Positions 26,460-35,346 of a stretch of 64,000 nucleotides of DNA are shown here, piece by piece. Within the stretch, counting starts at the first letter, position 1, and each line of letters starts with the position of its first letter. Origin of the DNA: Halocatena marina (GTDB lineage Archaea; Halobacteriota; Halobacteria; Halobacteriales; Haloarculaceae); assembly GCF_023276375.1 (NCBI RefSeq), contig NZ_JALLPK010000001.1:3286001-3350000 (forward strand), written 5' to 3'. Made by a program: the position numbers and the translations under genes. The notes below the pieces were generated by a model. That model saw only the letters and a program-made list of their open reading frames with translations, was not told where the DNA came from and did not search any database.

Positions 26460-27359
26460 TTAATCAATTGACTGTGTCGTTACTTCACAACCATCGCTGG
26501 TAACGATAACCGTGTGTTCCTTCTGGCTGACGAGCGTTCCTTCCTCCTCTTGAAGAACAGGATATCCGTGGACGACGTTCGCCTGCTTGAGTCGTCGGAG
26601 CGCCATTTCTGCACGGTTTACATCGAGCCAGCGGGTGGCAAACGGGAGCGTTTTGTAGGACTCTGTGATCTGATCGAGTGCTTGTCTCGCCTGTCGGTTT
26701 CGCACCGAGCGCTCGCGGTCGAGTCCGAAAATCTCCTCGGACGCTCCTTCATTGACTTTTCCGCTGCCGTCGGTGGCGAACGGCTCAACAGCGACAACAT
26801 CGCCGACTTCAAGTTCAACACCAGAGTCAACAGCCCGGTTAGGGATGTTCGGTGGGACGTGTTGTTTCCAATGACCGAGTCCGTGGCCAGTGAGGTTTAC
26901 GACCGGGTTGAAGCCGTATCCATCGATTACGTCCTCGATTTCAGCACCGATCATTCCGGTGTGCACGCCAGGTTCGATCGTTTCGAGCGCCGCATCGAGT
27001 GCTTCCTCGGGTGCTTCTTTCAGTTCCGGATTACCAGAGAGATCGACAGTGATCGCGGTGTCAGCAAGCCAGCCATCAATGTGAACCCCAATGTCGAGGT
27101 TAATCATCTCTTCGCCGAACGTGCTGTCGTCGTCGATCGATGGGGTTGCGTGCGCTGCCTCGTGGTCGATACTGATGTTGACAGGAAACGCCGGCTCTCC
27201 TCCCAGCTCCCGTATTTTGTTCTCTGCCCACTCGGCTACGTCGAGGTGGCTCGCTCCAACTTCGACACGCTCTGTGGTTGCATCGCGTACCTCTGCGAGA
27301 ATGCGGCCTGCCTCGCGGTGTTTCTCGTATTTTTCGGTCGTGAGATTGGCGTCGCTCAT
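26460..27359 (-). CDS. map: Methionine aminopeptidase, type II
   Basis: This 299-residue enzyme removes the initiator Met from nascent proteins. The pita-bread fold is marked by metal ligands in NLDIGVHIDGWLADTA (two Asp), HGLGHWKQH (His), and the C-terminal acids in VAVEPFATDG and EHTVIV. The type II insertion is present between the His and the final Glu. ATG 27359 (MSDANLTTEKYEKHREAG) matches the usual archaeal N-terminus; an alternative ATG is three codons upstream. It follows the isoaspartyl peptidase gene by about 50 bp, probably in one operon. Confidence 0.95.
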   Translation of the reverse strand: MSDANLTTEKYEKHREAGRILAEVRDATTERVEVGASHLDVAEWAENKIRELGGEPAFPVNISIDHEAAHATPSIDDDSTFGEEMINLDIGVHIDGWLADTAITVDLSGNPELKEAPEEALDAALETIEPGVHTGMIGAEIEDVIDGYGFNPVVNLTGHGLGHWKQHVPPNIPNRAVDSGVELEVGDVVAVEPFATDGSGKVNEGASEEIFGLDRERSVRNRQARQALDQITESYKTLPFATRWLDVNRAEMALRRLKQANVVHGYPVLQEEEGTLVSQKEHTVIVTSDGCEVTTQSID

Positions 27360-27412
27360 ATTCTTCATCCGTTCGATTGGAAGAAATGCGTTGTGCTCTC
27401 TTCCGGAGGATA

Positions 27413-28264
27413 TCACTCAGTCTTGCTCGTCTGCATTGCTTCTGTGTTGAACGCGCTACCAGTAATGCCATCGCGGTTCATGACGATGATACCGGCGAGT
27501 CCTCCAGTGAGCTCTTCGAATTCCTCAAGGGCAAGATCGGCTGCATCCTGTGGATCACGCCCGAGTTCGAGATGATCGACAGCACGTCGTGAGAGCGTCA
27601 CGCGAGCGATATCTTCGCCCGCACCGGTTGCGCTTGCTCCGCCCGCGTGTGTGCAGTAGAACCCAGAACCAATCTGTGGAACGTCACCCACACGGCCTGC
27701 GAGCGCACACCAACGCCCTCCAGTCGAAGTGCAGGTTGCGATCTGATCACCGTCGGAGGCAACCGCGCCGACGGTGTCCGCTCCGCCGAACTTGTCTTGT
27801 ATCCACTCCAGTTGGGCACGGGGAGTATCGGTTTCGAGCGTGTCGAGATCGGCCCATCGTTGCCGGGTGCGTTCGCTCTGGAGATCACATCCGGTCTCGA
27901 TACCGAAATCGTCCGCGAGCGCGACGGCACGCTCGCCCGCGATGAGAACATGCGGGGTCGACTCCATAACAACGCGTGCGACTTCACACGCGTGTTCGAC
28001 GCCGGGCATCGAGCAGGCCGCACCCGCTTCCCGATCGTCGGTCATCAATCCGGCGTCGGTCCGCACGATGCCATCGGATTGGATCGCACCACCGACGCCA
28101 GCGTTGAATCGTGGGGACGACTCCAGTTGCCGAACCGTCTCGATGACGGCATCTACTGGCGTTTCTTCTCGTCTACCAGCGGAGACAGCTGTATCGAGGA
28201 CGGCTTGTCGCTCGTTCGGTTCGTCCACAGAGCCACCAGCTCCACCATGGGCGATAACGTGCAT
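27413..28264 (-). CDS. Isoaspartyl peptidase/L-asparaginase (plant-type Ntn hydrolase)
   Basis: This 283-residue precursor is expected to cleave itself before T164 (GGADTVGAVASDG), which becomes the N-terminal nucleophile of the beta chain. Other family marks are MHVIAHGGAG at the start, RFNAGVGGAIQSDG, and the substrate-binding GRVGDVPQIGSG. It removes isoaspartyl damage or hydrolyses asparagine. It precedes map on the same strand, so two N-terminal or peptide maturation functions sit together. ATG 28264 is chosen; the frame upstream to 28309 does not fit. Confidence 0.92.
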   Translation of the reverse strand: MHVIAHGGAGGSVDEPNERQAVLDTAVSAGRREETPVDAVIETVRQLESSPRFNAGVGGAIQSDGIVRTDAGLMTDDREAGAACSMPGVEHACEVARVVMESTPHVLIAGERAVALADDFGIETGCDLQSERTRQRWADLDTLETDTPRAQLEWIQDKFGGADTVGAVASDGDQIATCTSTGGRWCALAGRVGDVPQIGSGFYCTHAGGASATGAGEDIARVTLSRRAVDHLELGRDPQDAADLALEEFEELTGGLAGIIVMNRDGITGSAFNTEAMQTSKTE

Positions 28265-28341
28265 ATCCGAGGTGCTCTTGCGGAGAATATAACGGCGGCT
28301 ATCGATCAACGAAATTCAAGAGTTTCAATCACCGACCGAGA

Positions 28342-28827
28342 TTACCCTGAACTGTCGAGTAGTGGGTACACTGCCCCGAGGAGCCCACCGTATACGATGT
28401 GGGGAACAAGACTCCCCGGCAACGCCAAGTTCGGGAACGGAGGTGCTTGCGCGAACCCGACAGACTGTAACCAGAATGGCATCACGAATCCAGCGGCAAC
28501 GACCCAGAGTGCAGCTCCGTACACGATGCCAAGAGCGGCACTTGTCCACACGGTATCGGAGTATTGCGATAGCATCGGTAGCTGAACGATCACCACGAAG
28601 AGAAGACCGAGGACGACACTATGAAACAAGTGCGCTACCCATCCGATAGTACCACCTTCGAATCCGTAGAGACCAGGAATTGCACCATTGAGAATCGCGC
28701 TCTTCATCATCCAAATCATCGCACCCATGAGAACGCCACCGACGAGACCACCAACAGCGCCAGCTTCCCAGCCGCGGGTGCTGATATCACTCGAAACCTG
28801 TGCTTCTGTGTGAATGTCTGAACTCAT
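28342..28827 (-). CDS. Integral membrane protein, four-helix, unknown function
   Basis: This 161-residue protein has a polar N-terminus (MSSDIHTEAQVSSDISTRG). About four hydrophobic segments follow: GAVGGLVGGVLMGAMIWM, a VAHLFHSVVLGLLFVVIVQL stretch, ALGIVYGAALWVVAAGFVMP and a C-terminal helix. A conserved-looking His pair appears in the second. This pattern occurs in haloarchaeal membrane proteins of unknown role. The start ATG at 28827 is preferred over the open frame to 28899. It lies upstream of the isoaspartyl peptidase gene on the same strand. Confidence 0.65.
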   Translation of the reverse strand: MSSDIHTEAQVSSDISTRGWEAGAVGGLVGGVLMGAMIWMMKSAILNGAIPGLYGFEGGTIGWVAHLFHSVVLGLLFVVIVQLPMLSQYSDTVWTSAALGIVYGAALWVVAAGFVMPFWLQSVGFAQAPPFPNLALPGSLVPHIVYGGLLGAVYPLLDSSG

Positions 28828-28983
28828 ACAGGAACGGATACTCCGTATCAATTGAAGAATGTGTGCCGAATGTGCGAGATAAACGCACATTCGTCCCACC
28901 CCACCGTGTACAAATGAGAGTACTAACCGGAGTCAAAATAAAATAAAACAGCGAAATTCGACAGTCTCAATTGTTCTGACATG

Positions 28984-29286
28984 TCATTGTTCGACGTTGG
29001 CCACGTCGGCCGTGATGATTCCGAAGCCGTCGGTAAGTGCAGTTTCGACGGACGTGGCGTCTGTTTCGACAGTGTGGACGCACACGTTGACCACGAGATC
29101 AACGCGGATATCGGTTGCAGTGGGCCGGAAACCAACCACGTCGAGCTGTTCGACCGAAGCGATGGGGGTAGCATCCGCGAGTACGTCCATCGCACCGGCA
29201 GCGAGATCACCTGCTGCACCACGGGGAACCCAGAGGGTGATTTCAGTGCTCGCCCTGACCACGGTGAGTGGGTCATGCATTGTCAT
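28984..29286 (-). CDS. Conserved-looking hypothetical protein
   Basis: The 100-residue acidic protein has an alternating strand/helix pattern: ITLWVPRGAAGDLAAGAMDVLAD, VEQLDVVGFRPTATDIRVDLVVNVCVHT, and SVETALTDGFGIITADV. It looks like a small ferredoxin-like alpha/beta domain. I do not know a function. The opposite strand is also open here, but this frame has the acidic haloarchaeal composition. Its ATG overlaps the stop of a short coding-like stretch upstream. Confidence 0.6.
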   Translation of the reverse strand: MTMHDPLTVVRASTEITLWVPRGAAGDLAAGAMDVLADATPIASVEQLDVVGFRPTATDIRVDLVVNVCVHTVETDATSVETALTDGFGIITADVANVEQ

Positions 29287-29948
29287 ACGTTCCCGCCGAG
29301 CCTCGAACTCGGTCTTCGGCCACGAAGCCGCGTGCTTTCCTCATACACCACGGGAGTGTCGGTTGAATCGTCTCTGCGTGATCGAAACACGTGGTCCGCG
29401 TAGTCGGCGGTCGATGACAGAACAAATCACTCAAGCCCTGCACCGACCGTTGGTGTCACGGCTCCGCCCTCAATGGATGTAGTACAAATATAACCAAACT
29501 GGAATGAGGAGCGGACCCGACAACGCGAACGCCTTACGCGGCGACCACGGATTCGGGCAGGGAATGCAGATGAGCGAAGGCCGACCCACGCTTTCCATAT
29601 CCCGCCGGACAAGCGCCATCTCGAAGAGAGCGATTGCCGGAAGTGCCGGATGTACTGCTGATGGCTTCAGCGAGCGTCCGGTTGGTGGAAAGTGTAGTCA
29701 GCATTCATCTCACCTGCACGCGGTGTATCATTTCGTATAATCGCAATTATATTAGTCTTTCCGCAGGCATGGTATTCGATGACACCGGTCAAATACTGGG
29801 CAGGAAAAAAACAGACGGTCGTTTTCGTGCTACTGCTTTAGCTGCTCAGAGAACACAGAGAGTATGCGATCTCGGAATAGTAGATTCACGATACACACCA
29901 CGAACAATGCAGTGGTAGTTGGTCTTCAGAGATGATCCACATCACGAA
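29287..29948. other. 662-bp region without a confident gene
   Basis: Two weak signals are seen on the minus strand. A frame at 29470-29619 (49 codons, MALVRRDMESVGRPS...) ends in a hydrophobic PLLIPVWLYLYYIH tail and could be a small membrane peptide or the end of a decayed gene. A second frame from a GTG near 29390 to a TGA at 29285-29283 overlaps the ATG of the next gene, as coupled genes do. An in-frame TGA at 29429 cuts the latter off from upstream sequence. A TATA-like ATATAA lies near 29489-29494. No homologue is recognised for either frame. Confidence 0.35.
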
Positions 29949-31268
29949 TTACCAATTCTTGCTATCGATGAGTTGAGACGGTGTGATAACGTCCACATCT
30001 TTCTTTTTGACGTGGTCAACGACCTCTCTGAACTGATTCTCTGGTGTGCCACCATCACCAATAATGTGATAGGAGATAACGACTAGCTGGTTGGTCTTCT
30101 CGGCAACATCAACTGCTCGCCGAGCACCTCGGACGGATGGACCCTGCACACGTGAGATGAAACTCGGGTTGCTCGGGTGCTGTGCGTTGTTGGGGCAGGC
30201 GCCGAACAGATAGCCCGTCTCATAGAGTTCGTCGATGAGAGAGAGTGTCGTCGAGTTCACACGACTATTCGGGGCGACAAAGTGGCGTGCACCTTTCTTG
30301 AACCCCTTCACGTCAAGGTATCGTTTGACGTTCTGAAGAACTCGGCGCTGCTCCTGTTCTTTCAGATTCGGGAGGAGCTGACCTGCATGGCCCATCATGT
30401 CCCAGCTCGCTTTGCCCATCTCTTTCATCATTTGATCAGTCATCCGATCTTCTGAATTGATGGCATCGGGGATGATTCCGACCGCACCGGGCCATCCATT
30501 CTCTTTCAGAATCGGATAGGCTTTATTGTAAGCAGAGATGTGAGCGTCGTCGAACTGGAACATCACCTTACCCTTTTTGGGTTTGGGAATCTTGCGGAGA
30601 TCGTCGATCAGCACCTGAAAGTCATTCTGATCAGTCAGCGGCCCGATTTGAATATTCACCTGCGAGACGCTGTCCATAGCGGGTTGTCCTTTGACACCCG
30701 TGTACCCAAGATCGAAGCGAACCCACCCGTCCAGTTCGAGCGGAATGTAGCGAGTCGCCGTGAGCATAGAGCTTTTCGCGGGGGCGATGACTTCTGCAGA
30801 GATCTTGATATCCTTCGGTTTGTTCACCTTCACCGCGAGCGAGAGATCGTGTTTGCTGAGATCGAGTGCCTTCGGATAAAACGACTTGAAGATCTTGGCG
30901 ACAGGCTGTTTTGCGTTCTTCTTCGGTTCCAGAGCGAGTGACTGCTTTCCTTGAAATGAGTCTTGTTTCGCTACTTTGAACCTGCCGAAGCTGATGCCCC
31001 AGCGAGAACCGACATCGCCTTCGAAGTCGTCGACCGATGTTCCGGGGGCCTTCTTGTCTTCGTTTGATTTTTTATCTGTATTCTTATTGTTTTCAGTACC
31101 TGATGATTTAGTTTGGGAACCAGCACTGGTGCCAGTACCGTTCGTTGCTGTCGAAGTGCCGGGAGACGAGCTGTCGCCGCCCATGATTGATGAGCACCCG
31201 GCGAGCGACATCGTTCCGGCGGCTCCGAGCGTTGCGATAAATTTACGACGAGTCGATGGGGGCTGCAT
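29949..31268 (-). CDS. Polysaccharide deacetylase family lipoprotein
   Basis: This 439-residue protein is probably exported by Tat: STRRKFIATLGAAGTMSLAGC has twin Arg and a lipobox with Cys at residue 25. A Ser/Thr/Lys/Asn-rich linker follows to about residue 75. Residues 80-230 look like a carbohydrate-binding jelly roll. The C-terminal ~200 residues resemble the NodB fold, with MFQFDDAHIS holding an Asp-Asp pair and WDMMGHAGQL a histidine. The typical HxxxH motif is not complete, so activity is uncertain. The protein is unusually Lys-rich and its DNA is more AT-rich than flanking core genes. Confidence 0.8.
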   Translation of the reverse strand: MQPPSTRRKFIATLGAAGTMSLAGCSSIMGGDSSSPGTSTATNGTGTSAGSQTKSSGTENNKNTDKKSNEDKKAPGTSVDDFEGDVGSRWGISFGRFKVAKQDSFQGKQSLALEPKKNAKQPVAKIFKSFYPKALDLSKHDLSLAVKVNKPKDIKISAEVIAPAKSSMLTATRYIPLELDGWVRFDLGYTGVKGQPAMDSVSQVNIQIGPLTDQNDFQVLIDDLRKIPKPKKGKVMFQFDDAHISAYNKAYPILKENGWPGAVGIIPDAINSEDRMTDQMMKEMGKASWDMMGHAGQLLPNLKEQEQRRVLQNVKRYLDVKGFKKGARHFVAPNSRVNSTTLSLIDELYETGYLFGACPNNAQHPSNPSFISRVQGPSVRGARRAVDVAEKTNQLVVISYHIIGDGGTPENQFREVVDHVKKKDVDVITPSQLIDSKNW

Positions 31269-31660
31269 ATAGACATCTGAACCAAATGCACCGGTCCTCA
31301 TAATTATGCGGGTGCTAGCTGGCCCATATCACTCAACCATACTATTGATATATTCTGTCAGATTATGATACGAACTGAAACCGACCTCAACAATATAGTT
31401 CGCATTGTTGCTGGCGGATAGCGTCCTCTGATCTCGCCACCATAGATATTCTGTCGTTCTCTTGCGGTTGTGAATTATTTGGTGGTTCTTAAATAACAGT
31501 CATGTGGCGATTATACATCGTTGCAAACGGTTTCACGGGGGGATTGATACCGACACTCATCAAATCGGCTCAAGTTTCGGTACGGGTCGAGACTCAGACC
31601 AGCAAATCCCTCCGATCATGGTGTAATAGCAAAATCACAACAGATCGTATTTACTGCAAT
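31269..31660. other. 392-bp AT-rich intergenic region, no gene seen
   Basis: The stretch separates the deacetylase gene from the membrane-protein gene and is visibly AT-rich. It must contain the promoter of the deacetylase gene on the minus strand. I see no convincing reading frame, RNA gene or repeat. Confidence 0.4.
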
Positions 31661-32239
31661 TCAATCAATGCGGCATTCGCGGGGATCACCGGATAGCCCA
31701 AGGAAAAAGAGAAACATGCCAAGTCCACCAAGACGGAGCACAGTCCCCTGAAACGGAATAAATGCGATGGCACCAGTGAATCCAAAGAGCGCAAAGAGAC
31801 CAGGACCACAACTCGCACAGCCAGCAGCGAACAAGCCCGGAAGAATTCCACCAATATTTGCCAGACTACCCATCTGTAGCATCCGGAGTTGTGCGACCAT
31901 ATTCGTCAGTGCAATCCCAGTCAGCACCGCGTACAGAGCGTTCATCACGATTGGCATCCACCCGTAGTGGGCGATGGTGGTCTCAAAGTTGATCAAGAAC
32001 ATGTCTTCGACGTACGCAGAGGTGACCACGATTTCGGGCGATCTCATGAACATCTGTAGGACGCCCATGGATTGTGAGGCCAAGATGAGCACAACGAACG
32101 TAAGTGCACCCAATATCACCGCAAGGAGCGCTCGCAGTGCAGACTGAAACGGATAGAGGAGTGCTGCGAGTAAATCTTCGCCGAATCGTTCGAGACGATC
32201 CGTGCCGGTTCGTTTGAATACGCTGAAATAACTACTCAT
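31661..32239 (-). CDS. Membrane protein with GCASCGPG motif, partner of DsbA-like gene
   Basis: This 192-residue protein has an N-terminal cytoplasmic-looking segment followed by about four to five hydrophobic helices. A loop or helix start near residues 137-146 reads AAGCASCGPG, a CxxC pair in a Gly-rich setting. This recalls thiol-handling membrane proteins and MerT/MerF-like metal transporters. A further Cys is three residues from the C-terminus (RECRID). It starts 12 bp downstream of the DsbA-like lipoprotein gene, strongly implying one operon. A role as its membrane redox partner is inferred, not shown. Confidence 0.7.
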   Translation of the reverse strand: MSSYFSVFKRTGTDRLERFGEDLLAALLYPFQSALRALLAVILGALTFVVLILASQSMGVLQMFMRSPEIVVTSAYVEDMFLINFETTIAHYGWMPIVMNALYAVLTGIALTNMVAQLRMLQMGSLANIGGILPGLFAAGCASCGPGLFALFGFTGAIAFIPFQGTVLRLGGLGMFLFFLGLSGDPRECRID

Positions 32240-32251
32240 TGATGTGTTTTG

Positions 32252-33145
32252 TTACTGATTCAGAAATGCCTGAATTTGTTTTTGGAAGCTGGTGTATGGC
32301 TGTGCGCCTTTGAAGATTTGCTGTCGATCCGTTTTGGGATGATACAGCACGAATCCTGGGGTGTTGGCAAATCCCTCCTTCTTGCCGCGTTTTCGCTCTT
32401 TTTTAAGATCACTTTCAAGTTGCTTGCGGTTTGTTCGCATGCACTGGTCAACTGCACGCGCGTCAATCCCCTTAATCTTACGGGCGTATTTCAGGAGATT
32501 CTTCCGCGAGGACCACTCTCCACCATCTAGTTCTTGATGGTCAAATACAGTGTGGTGCCACTTCCAGAATAGGTCAAGATTTTTATCCTTTAACTTTCGC
32601 CAGATACATTTGGCCATCACTCCGGCAGTCCATGAGTGGTCGCCGTAATTCGGATATTGGAGAAAGGCAATATTGACCGTTCCATTGGCGATTTCGTTTC
32701 GAACGAGTTTTGGCAGGGCTCCGTGTTTGCCGAGTTCGAACTGTTTGCAGTACGAACATTGGTAGTCCGACCAGTAGTAGATGTGAACCGGCGCATTCGA
32801 ATTCTTCCCCATCACTGGTGCTCCAGACAGGTCAATTCCGTACTTTGTCTTTCCTTTTCCTTTCACGAACGGCGGTGAGAGCGGTTTCGATTGCGTTGGT
32901 TTCGATGTTGGTTTCGATGTTGGACGCGACGTCGGTGTGGGTTCAGCTGTCTTCACAACAGAGGTCGAAGTGGCTGTTGGTGAAGCTTCGGTTGATGTTG
33001 CTGTCGAGGATGTCGTCGATGACGGAGTCGTATCTGACGAATTCCCTTTTTCCTCACCTAAACAGCCTGCGAGCCCCCCGAAGACAGCAAGTGTCATGCT
33101 TCCAAGGAATTTCCTACGTGTTGATTGTATGATATCACGGGACAT
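32252..33145 (-). CDS. DsbA/thioredoxin-like lipoprotein
   Basis: The 297-residue protein has a Tat-type lipoprotein signal (TRRKFLGSMTLAVFGGLAGC, Cys at residue 28). A long Thr/Ser/Pro/Lys linker (about 36-90) follows. A thioredoxin-like domain has the active site C130-S-Y-C133 in the context YYWSDYQCSYC. The domain continues with the helical insert of DsbA and the cis-Pro loop NTPGFVLYHP. It should act at the outer membrane face as a thiol oxidase or reductase. The downstream gene encodes a membrane protein with its own CxxC. Composition is Lys-rich like the neighbouring deacetylase. Confidence 0.85.
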   Translation of the reverse strand: MSRDIIQSTRRKFLGSMTLAVFGGLAGCLGEEKGNSSDTTPSSTTSSTATSTEASPTATSTSVVKTAEPTPTSRPTSKPTSKPTQSKPLSPPFVKGKGKTKYGIDLSGAPVMGKNSNAPVHIYYWSDYQCSYCKQFELGKHGALPKLVRNEIANGTVNIAFLQYPNYGDHSWTAGVMAKCIWRKLKDKNLDLFWKWHHTVFDHQELDGGEWSSRKNLLKYARKIKGIDARAVDQCMRTNRKQLESDLKKERKRGKKEGFANTPGFVLYHPKTDRQQIFKGAQPYTSFQKQIQAFLNQ

Positions 33146-33647
33146 GATAGTTAAGAGGCCCGACTGAGAAATCTACTTCCCTTAGATTCGTCGCCGGGCG
33201 GTCATTTCTACTAGCAGTTCAATAGTGACTGGGGGATATGTTTTATGGCTTTTGATTTGACAATTCAACACCAATTTACGAAATATAAAAACAAACCAGT
33301 ACATAGTTGTTAACCTACTAATTCGAAGTTGTGATAATCATGTTTGAGTAGTGTTATTTACTGCGGCAAAGGTCAGTTCTGCGGTTTTATTCGGTACCTT
33401 ATTCCATTATTCTGATGTGACTATAGTCGATTTTATGAACTCATCGCTGTGTTAGTCATTATTAAGGACTTTCTCTGTAGCAATACATACTAATCTATTG
33501 TACTCATACACCTACATTCACACTTACTCGAATAATATAATTCCAAAGTTATGTCTGATATACAATGTATTAGCCGGTGTGATGTTCTGGGGCGAGAACA
33601 TCACGTTCAAGGACATTTTGGTCGAGAAATGCGAACAGGTTACAGCT
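33146..33647. other. 502-bp AT-rich intergenic region, no gene seen
   Basis: This is one of the most AT-rich stretches of the window, with runs such as AAATATAAAAAC near 33280 that could serve as TATA elements for the DsbA-like operon on the minus strand. No plausible protein or RNA gene is visible. It may mark the edge of the accessory patch. Confidence 0.4.
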
Positions 33648-34541
33648 TCATATCTCTCGTTCAATTGGTGCGCGAATCGTGTTCCCCCACTCGGTCCACG
33701 AACCATCGTAGTTTTCGACGTCACTGAAACCAAGGAGTTCGGTGAGGACAAACCACGCAATCGACGAGCGCTCACCGACGCGGCAGTACGTGACGACGGC
33801 CTGATCCTCGGTAACTCCGTTCTCGGCATACAGCTGCTGCAGTTCGTCGGCGCTTTTGAAGGTACCGTCGTCGTTGAGGACTGATGCAGTTGGAATATTG
33901 CTTGCACCAGGGATATGCCCACCACGCTGTGCCGTCTCTTGTAGCCCTTCTGGAGCGAGAATTTCACCCGTGAACTCCTCTGGAGAGCGGACATCGACCA
34001 TCGGGAGTCCGCTCTCCATGGCTTGTTCTACGTCTCCTTTGTACGCACGGATCCCTTCGAACGGACCCCGAGCGTTGTATTCTCGTGCGGTGAAATCAGG
34101 AACCTCTTCGGTGAGCGGATAGCTGTTGTGCACCCAGTAATCCTTCCCACCATTGAGGACGCGCGCGTCGTGGTGACCGTAGTACTTGAACTCCCAGTAA
34201 GCGAACAGGGCGAACCAGTTGGCGATATGCCCGTCACCGTAAAAGACGACAGTTGAATCTTCGGTGATACCAGCGTTTCCGATCGTTTCCTCGAATGATT
34301 CCTTGCTGAGTATGTCGCGCTCAACCGCATCCGAGAGATCCTCGTCCCACTGGAATCCGATCGCACCGGGAATGTGTCCATCATCGTACCGCGATGGAAA
34401 CTCTTTCTCAGGGGACTCAGGACTGTTCACTTCGAGTAATCGAAGGTCGGAATCGTCGCTCTGGAACGCATCGAGACGTTCCTCTACCCAATCGGCCGAT
34501 ACCAGCACGTCGTTTGCGTAGCTTGAGCTGCTGGCGTTCAT
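33648..34541 (-). CDS. Two-domain rhodanese-type sulfurtransferase
   Basis: This 297-residue thiosulfate/3-mercaptopyruvate sulfurtransferase has two tandem rhodanese domains (about 10-145 and 165-290). The active-site loop of the second is CRVGERSS with the nucleophile at C253. The first domain has lost its Cys (YGDGHIAN), as is normal. The CRVGERS loop is of the thiosulfate type rather than CG(S/T)GVT. It transfers sulfur to cyanide or protein thiols. The start MNASSSSYANDVLVSADW is two codons inside the longest frame. Confidence 0.93.
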   Translation of the reverse strand: MNASSSSYANDVLVSADWVEERLDAFQSDDSDLRLLEVNSPESPEKEFPSRYDDGHIPGAIGFQWDEDLSDAVERDILSKESFEETIGNAGITEDSTVVFYGDGHIANWFALFAYWEFKYYGHHDARVLNGGKDYWVHNSYPLTEEVPDFTAREYNARGPFEGIRAYKGDVEQAMESGLPMVDVRSPEEFTGEILAPEGLQETAQRGGHIPGASNIPTASVLNDDGTFKSADELQQLYAENGVTEDQAVVTYCRVGERSSIAWFVLTELLGFSDVENYDGSWTEWGNTIRAPIEREI

Positions 34542-34741
34542 GACCACTTTGCCATTCGTCGCCGATTCAAATGTATCTTCGTGATAGTTCAGGTTGGCCC
34601 GTTTGATTAGCTGCTCTCACCTATTCAGATCGACACCGTTATTCTTACAGAATGGACGTCCTATAGTTTATTCTCTAAAAAATTTGGTGAAATAATTCCA
34701 GCGTGACCATTTTAGGGATGCAGAACAATACTAAATATATG

Positions 34742-34924
34742 ATGGGTGCGTCGGGTAATCGTCCACCGAGAGACGAACGGCGACGAAGCTCTCGGCGATC
34801 GGCGGGAAGATCGGCCGAGAACCGATATCAGTTCATTCACACCTCACTCTTGATGCTCGGAACACTCCTGTTCGTTGCTTCGATCATCATTACCGTCATC
34901 ATGGTCGTGATGTCCGTGCTCTGA
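34742..34924 (+). CDS. Small basic membrane-anchored protein
   Basis: The 60-residue protein has an Arg/Ser-rich N-terminus (NRPPRDERRRSSRRSAGRSAENR). A single hydrophobic helix at the C-terminus follows (LLMLGTLLFVASIIITVIMVVM). The positive N-terminal side suggests a cytoplasmic basic tail. Earlier in-frame starts exist at 34703, 34718 and 34739. I do not recognise the family. Confidence 0.55.
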   Translation: MGASGNRPPRDERRRSSRRSAGRSAENRYQFIHTSLLMLGTLLFVASIIITVIMVVMSVL

Positions 34925-35007
34925 TTTAGTGGGTGTTCACGTCCCGCCTTCATCGAGGAATGAGAGTGATCAATCCGAACGGCAGCTGATTTTTCGTGTG
35001 AGAGCCA

Positions 35008-35157
35008 ATGAATCGCGCTTTCCCAGAGGATGACCGTCGGAACCGGTATTCGCTAACAGAAGGTGAAGGTACGGAGTCCGTCTCCTCGCTCGATATCAGT
35101 CAGACCAGCCCTCAGAAATTCGTAGAACAAAACGACTGGCGATTCCGTAGATCCTGA
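35008..35157 (+). CDS. Possible 49-residue small protein
   Basis: A frame from ATG 35008 encodes MNRAFPEDDRRNRYSLTEG followed by a Ser-rich middle and ends DWRFRRS. The acidic, polar composition is compatible with a haloarchaeal gene, but it has no clear promoter or recognised family and could be a remnant. It is the only candidate gene in the 422-bp gap between the small basic membrane protein and the DUF7518 gene. A TATA-like ATATATAT near 35297-35306 probably serves the latter. Confidence 0.3.
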   Translation: MNRAFPEDDRRNRYSLTEGEGTESVSSLDISQTSPQKFVEQNDWRFRRS

Positions 35158-35346
35158 TTAGCGAACATAGAGCTAACGCCGTTCGTTTCGAGGAATATAG
35201 AAATTATCGGACGTCTTTCGATCAGTCCATCAACATCAACTATTCTGTTTGATGATAATAATGGGTTCCGATGGTAGTCCGGATTTAATGGAAGACATAT
35301 ATATGTCTGACGTAAGCTTATACGCCTTGCGCGGCCGCTAGTGCAT

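Noticed and set aside
26514..27575. Open frame of 353 codons opposite map and the isoaspartyl peptidase gene
   Set aside because: It spans two real genes on the other strand and the junction between them.
29289..29357. tRNA-like sequence on the minus strand with a T-arm match (CCGAG-TTCGAGG-CTCGG) and partial acceptor stem
   Set aside because: Two acceptor pairs fail, the anticodon loop has six bases with no usable anticodon, and the same bases read as coding-like sequence.
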